Shown here: piece by piece, positions 61,821 to 64,000 of the stretch
Position numbering within the stretch: the first letter of the stretch is position 1
Layout of the letters: each line of letters starts with the position of its first letter
Assembly: GCA_017610005.1 (NCBI GenBank)
Contig: JAFCCU010000007.1
Coordinates: 21,414-85,413, forward strand
Direction: 5' to 3'
Origin: Candidatus Woesearchaeota archaeon
GTDB lineage: Archaea; Nanobdellota; Nanobdellia; Woesearchaeales; B29-G15
DNA: 64,000 nt
Program-made: the position numbers and the translations under genes
Notes under the pieces: model-generated
Database searches by the model: none
What the model was told of the DNA's origin: nothing
Seen by the model: only the letters and a program-made list of their open reading frames with translations

Positions 61821-62857
61821 TGAAAACCAAGATTCTAAAAATAAATAGGAATAATCCTGATCTTAAGTTAATTGAAGTTGCAGCAAAAACCATTAATGCT
61901 GGAGGGGTTGTTGCTTTTCCTACTGAAACTGTTTATGGGCTTGGCGCAAATGCTCTGGACCCAAAGGCAGTTAAAAAAATCTTTAAGGCAAAAGGCAGAC
62001 CTTCAGATAATCCCTTAATTGTGCATGTTTCAAGTATAAAGATGGTGAGGAGTCTTGTAAAAAAGATTCCAAGAGATGCAAGTAAATTAATGAAAATTTA
62101 TTGGCCAGGCCCCTTATCTATTATTCTTGAAAAATCAGATATTATTCCAGATGAAGTTTCAGCTGGCCTAAGAACAGTGGCAATAAGGATGCCCTTTCAT
62201 CCAATTGCACTTGCTTTAATTGAAGCTGCAGGAGTGCCTATTGCCGCCCCCTCAGCCAACCTCTCAGGTAAACCAAGTCCAACGCGAGGAAGCGATGTTA
62301 TCGACGATTTAGAAGGCAAGGTACCAATTATAATTAATGGTGGTAGATCAGATATTGGTGTTGAGTCAACTGTGCTTGATATGAGCAAAAAGCCTTATAC
62401 CATATTAAGGCCAGGAGGCCTTGCAATGGAAAGTATTGCAAAACATATATCTGTTAGGTTGCACTCTACTCTTGGTGGGACAATTGGGAAAAATGAAGTT
62501 CCAGAATCTCCTGGAATGAAGTACAGACATTACGCCCCGAAAGCAAGATTAATTGTTCTTAGGGGAAACCAAAATAAATTAACAAATGCAATTAAAGAAT
62601 TAGCAGGAGCTTTTCGTGATCAGGGATTAAAGGTAGGGGTTTTGGCACCATACCACGAAGAATTTGAGTCTACTATGACAATTACTTCAGGTCAGCAAAA
62701 AGGTCAGATGGCATCAGTTTTATTTGGTGCATTACGAGAATTTGATAAAGAAAAAATGGATGTTATATTAGTAGCAGGCATTACTGCAAGAGGCATTGGT
62801 TTAGCGGTTATGAATCGGCTTGAGAAAGCTGCAGATTACAGGGTTATTAAGATATGA
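61820..62857 (+). CDS. sua5: L-threonylcarbamoyladenylate synthase (Sua5)
   Basis: I use the ATG at 61820 (TAATG overlap with rbcL), one of two in-frame ATGs. Residues about 20-200 are the YrdC domain (GGVVAFPTETVYGLGANALD, KGRPSDNPLIVHV, APSANLSGKPSPT) and about 225-345 the Sua5 C-domain (SPGMKYRHYAPKA). It makes the activated intermediate for tRNA t6A37. It overlaps the acylphosphatase by 4 nt. Confidence 0.94.
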   Translation: MKTKILKINRNNPDLKLIEVAAKTINAGGVVAFPTETVYGLGANALDPKAVKKIFKAKGRPSDNPLIVHVSSIKMVRSLVKKIPRDASKLMKIYWPGPLSIILEKSDIIPDEVSAGLRTVAIRMPFHPIALALIEAAGVPIAAPSANLSGKPSPTRGSDVIDDLEGKVPIIINGGRSDIGVESTVLDMSKKPYTILRPGGLAMESIAKHISVRLHSTLGGTIGKNEVPESPGMKYRHYAPKARLIVLRGNQNKLTNAIKELAGAFRDQGLKVGVLAPYHEEFESTMTITSGQQKGQMASVLFGALREFDKEKMDVILVAGITARGIGLAVMNRLEKAADYRVIKI

Positions 62858-63126
62858 GAACAATAAAAATTATCGTGTCTGGCACTGTTCAAGGAGTATT
62901 CTTTCGTCATGAAACCTGCAAGGTTGCAAGAGAATTAAACCTCAAAGGTTATGTTAGAAATTTAAACAATGGCTCTGTTGAAATTGTTGCAAGAGGAGAT
63001 GAAAAAGCAATTTACAAATTAATTGAATTTGCAAGAGATGGTCCAAGCGGGGCAAGTGTGACTGGCATTGAAGTTATTGAACTAAATGAAAGTGTTGAGT
63101 TAAATCCGTTCACAATTAGGTATTAA
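62854..63126 (+). CDS. acyP: Acylphosphatase
   Basis: VSGTVQGVFFRHETCKVARE carries the catalytic Arg, and GYVRNLNNGSVEIVARG the catalytic Asn. At 90 residues it matches the family. It hydrolyses acyl phosphates. The ATGA overlap links it to sua5. Confidence 0.95.
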   Translation: MRTIKIIVSGTVQGVFFRHETCKVARELNLKGYVRNLNNGSVEIVARGDEKAIYKLIEFARDGPSGASVTGIEVIELNESVELNPFTIRY

Positions 63127-63156
63127 ATTTATAAGTTAGAGTTCATTCTTTCTTTT

Positions 63157-63501
63157 ATGGCAAAAAAATTTACATTAGAACAACATGTTGCACGAGTGGA
63201 TCATTTATTAGGAACGATAAAAACCGTTGCTTCTTCATTTCAGATTAATCCAGATAAACCGTTTAGACCACAAATAAGGGAACTTCACATGATTCTCCTC
63301 CCAACTTATAGGGTCATTGAAGAACACATTTATCAAATCACCCAGTTGCTTCCAAGATGTGATAGGCAAGTAATGAGGTATGATAGGATGTATGATGCAA
63401 TCGTTAGAAAAAGGGAATATGCAGAAGCTACAGAAAGATTACAAGAAACACAAGGTTCAGGGATGTTGGGACTATTAGATCTTGCCACGCTAATAACCTA
63501 A
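63157..63501 (+). CDS. Helical hypothetical protein
   Basis: The 114-residue protein is alpha-helical (LEQHVARVDHLLGTIKTVAS ... LPTYRVIEEHIYQITQLLPR). No motif is recognised. It resembles in style the helical small proteins before minD. A TATA-like ATTTATAAGTT lies 25 bp upstream, pointing to a leaderless transcript. Confidence 0.55.
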   Translation: MAKKFTLEQHVARVDHLLGTIKTVASSFQINPDKPFRPQIRELHMILLPTYRVIEEHIYQITQLLPRCDRQVMRYDRMYDAIVRKREYAEATERLQETQGSGMLGLLDLATLIT

Positions 63502-63719
63502 AACTCAGTTAACTCTTTACTTTTGTAAATATCAAAAAGTTCTCCAATTTTTTACTTGAATGCCCTTTAACAATTTCTAACATTTGTGCCGGGAATTCTT
63601 ATTGAAGAAATTCAAGAAGAAATTTCTTTGAATCCATTTTTGATTAAGTACTAGATTTATAAATGGTGTCTCATTAACTTTTTTTATTATGTTTTGATTA
63701 GGGCATGTAGGGGAAAATA

Positions 63720-63998
63720 ATGGGGAAAATTTTAGAACATAGAATTAACCGCCACCTAAAGAAGGGGATGGCATTAGCAGGAGAAGTTTCTTCCCATCTC
63801 GGAGACACTTCAAAATTAGTAGCTACCTGCAATGCAGCTTGCACCCATATGATGAAGGTGATTGAACTTGCTCCAAAAGGTGATTCAAGAGCAAAGATTG
63901 CTTCAGAAGCATATGCTGCTACTGGCATCTTGCGTGTTAGAGTTATTGATGCAGTAACAGTTCATAATTGCTATGCAGAATTAATGAGTTATTCTTAG
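63720..63998 (+). CDS. Helical hypothetical protein
   Basis: A 92-residue protein of helical type (GKILEHRINRHLKKGMALAG ... AKIASEAYAATGILRVRVID), complete within the window. No family recognised. The 218 bp before it (63502-63719) hold no gene that I can support, only a TATA-like AGATTTATAAATGG near 63653. Confidence 0.5.
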   Translation: MGKILEHRINRHLKKGMALAGEVSSHLGDTSKLVATCNAACTHMMKVIELAPKGDSRAKIASEAYAATGILRVRVIDAVTVHNCYAELMSYS

Positions 63999-64000
63999 AA

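Overview
The window reads as an AT-rich archaeal chromosome segment, most likely from a small-genome DPANN lineage of the Woesearchaeota/Pacearchaeota type. The archaeal calls are RadA, RfcL, FEN1, an RPA-like protein, RNA polymerase subunits D and N, TFS, Sec61-beta, NAC, class I CCA-adding enzyme, Trm5, class III signal-peptide pilins and a form III RuBisCO. Genes are densely packed, with many ATGA or TAATG overlaps. TATA-like boxes lie about 25 bp before several starts, so many transcripts look leaderless. The lineage is inferred from gene style, not from a marker tree.

Layout. 1-3.2 kb: membrane-anchored, pilin-like proteins, one of them carrying an intact-looking amidase_3 domain. 3.3-12.4 kb: an RPA-like protein whose tail is built from a simple repeat, methyltransferases, a HAD protein, two genes broken by frameshifts, a NUDIX enzyme, and radA behind a structured leader. 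12.5-20.4 kb: information processing (rfcL, Sec61-beta, NAC, a MinD ATPase with two helical partners, and the S13-S4-S11-rpoD-L18e-L13-S9-rpoN operon). 20.5-31.5 kb: a FAD enzyme, TFS, signal peptidase, an NMD3-like protein, lipid-carrier enzymes, CCA enzyme, SMC and a PIG-A/PIG-L-like pair. 32-36.9 kb: tRNA-Phe, a Hel308 helicase lacking its first RecA domain, a surface lipoprotein, a radical SAM enzyme and an intron-bearing tRNA-Ile. 37-46 kb: the most unusual block. 46-53 kb: endonuclease III and a second peptide-modification-type locus. 53-64 kb: FEN1, Trm5, two giant coiled-coil proteins, a surface protein, form III RuBisCO, Sua5 and acylphosphatase.

Main candidate systems. (1) At 38.4-41.9 kb, on the minus strand, lie an HxsB-like radical SAM maturase, two HxsD-like proteins, a second radical SAM/SPASM enzyme and a small protein ending HHSSY. 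Together they look like an archaeal version of the His-Xaa-Ser (HXS) peptide-maturation system. It follows directly after a prepilin peptidase and six pilin-like genes on the same strand, which suggests a link to a surface filament. (2) At 48.6-51.3 kb lie a nucleotidyltransferase, a PqqD-like protein, an HPr-kinase-like protein, an S26-type peptidase and a leaderless 31-codon ORF with a leader-like KF..PE motif. This is a tailoring set known from lasso-type peptide clusters, here without a visible cyclase or B2 protease.

A further theme is a dispersed simple repeat (GAAGTC/AAAGTC and CAGACTCC/GGAGTCTG type). It occurs between genes and is also translated inside linkers of at least three unrelated proteins.
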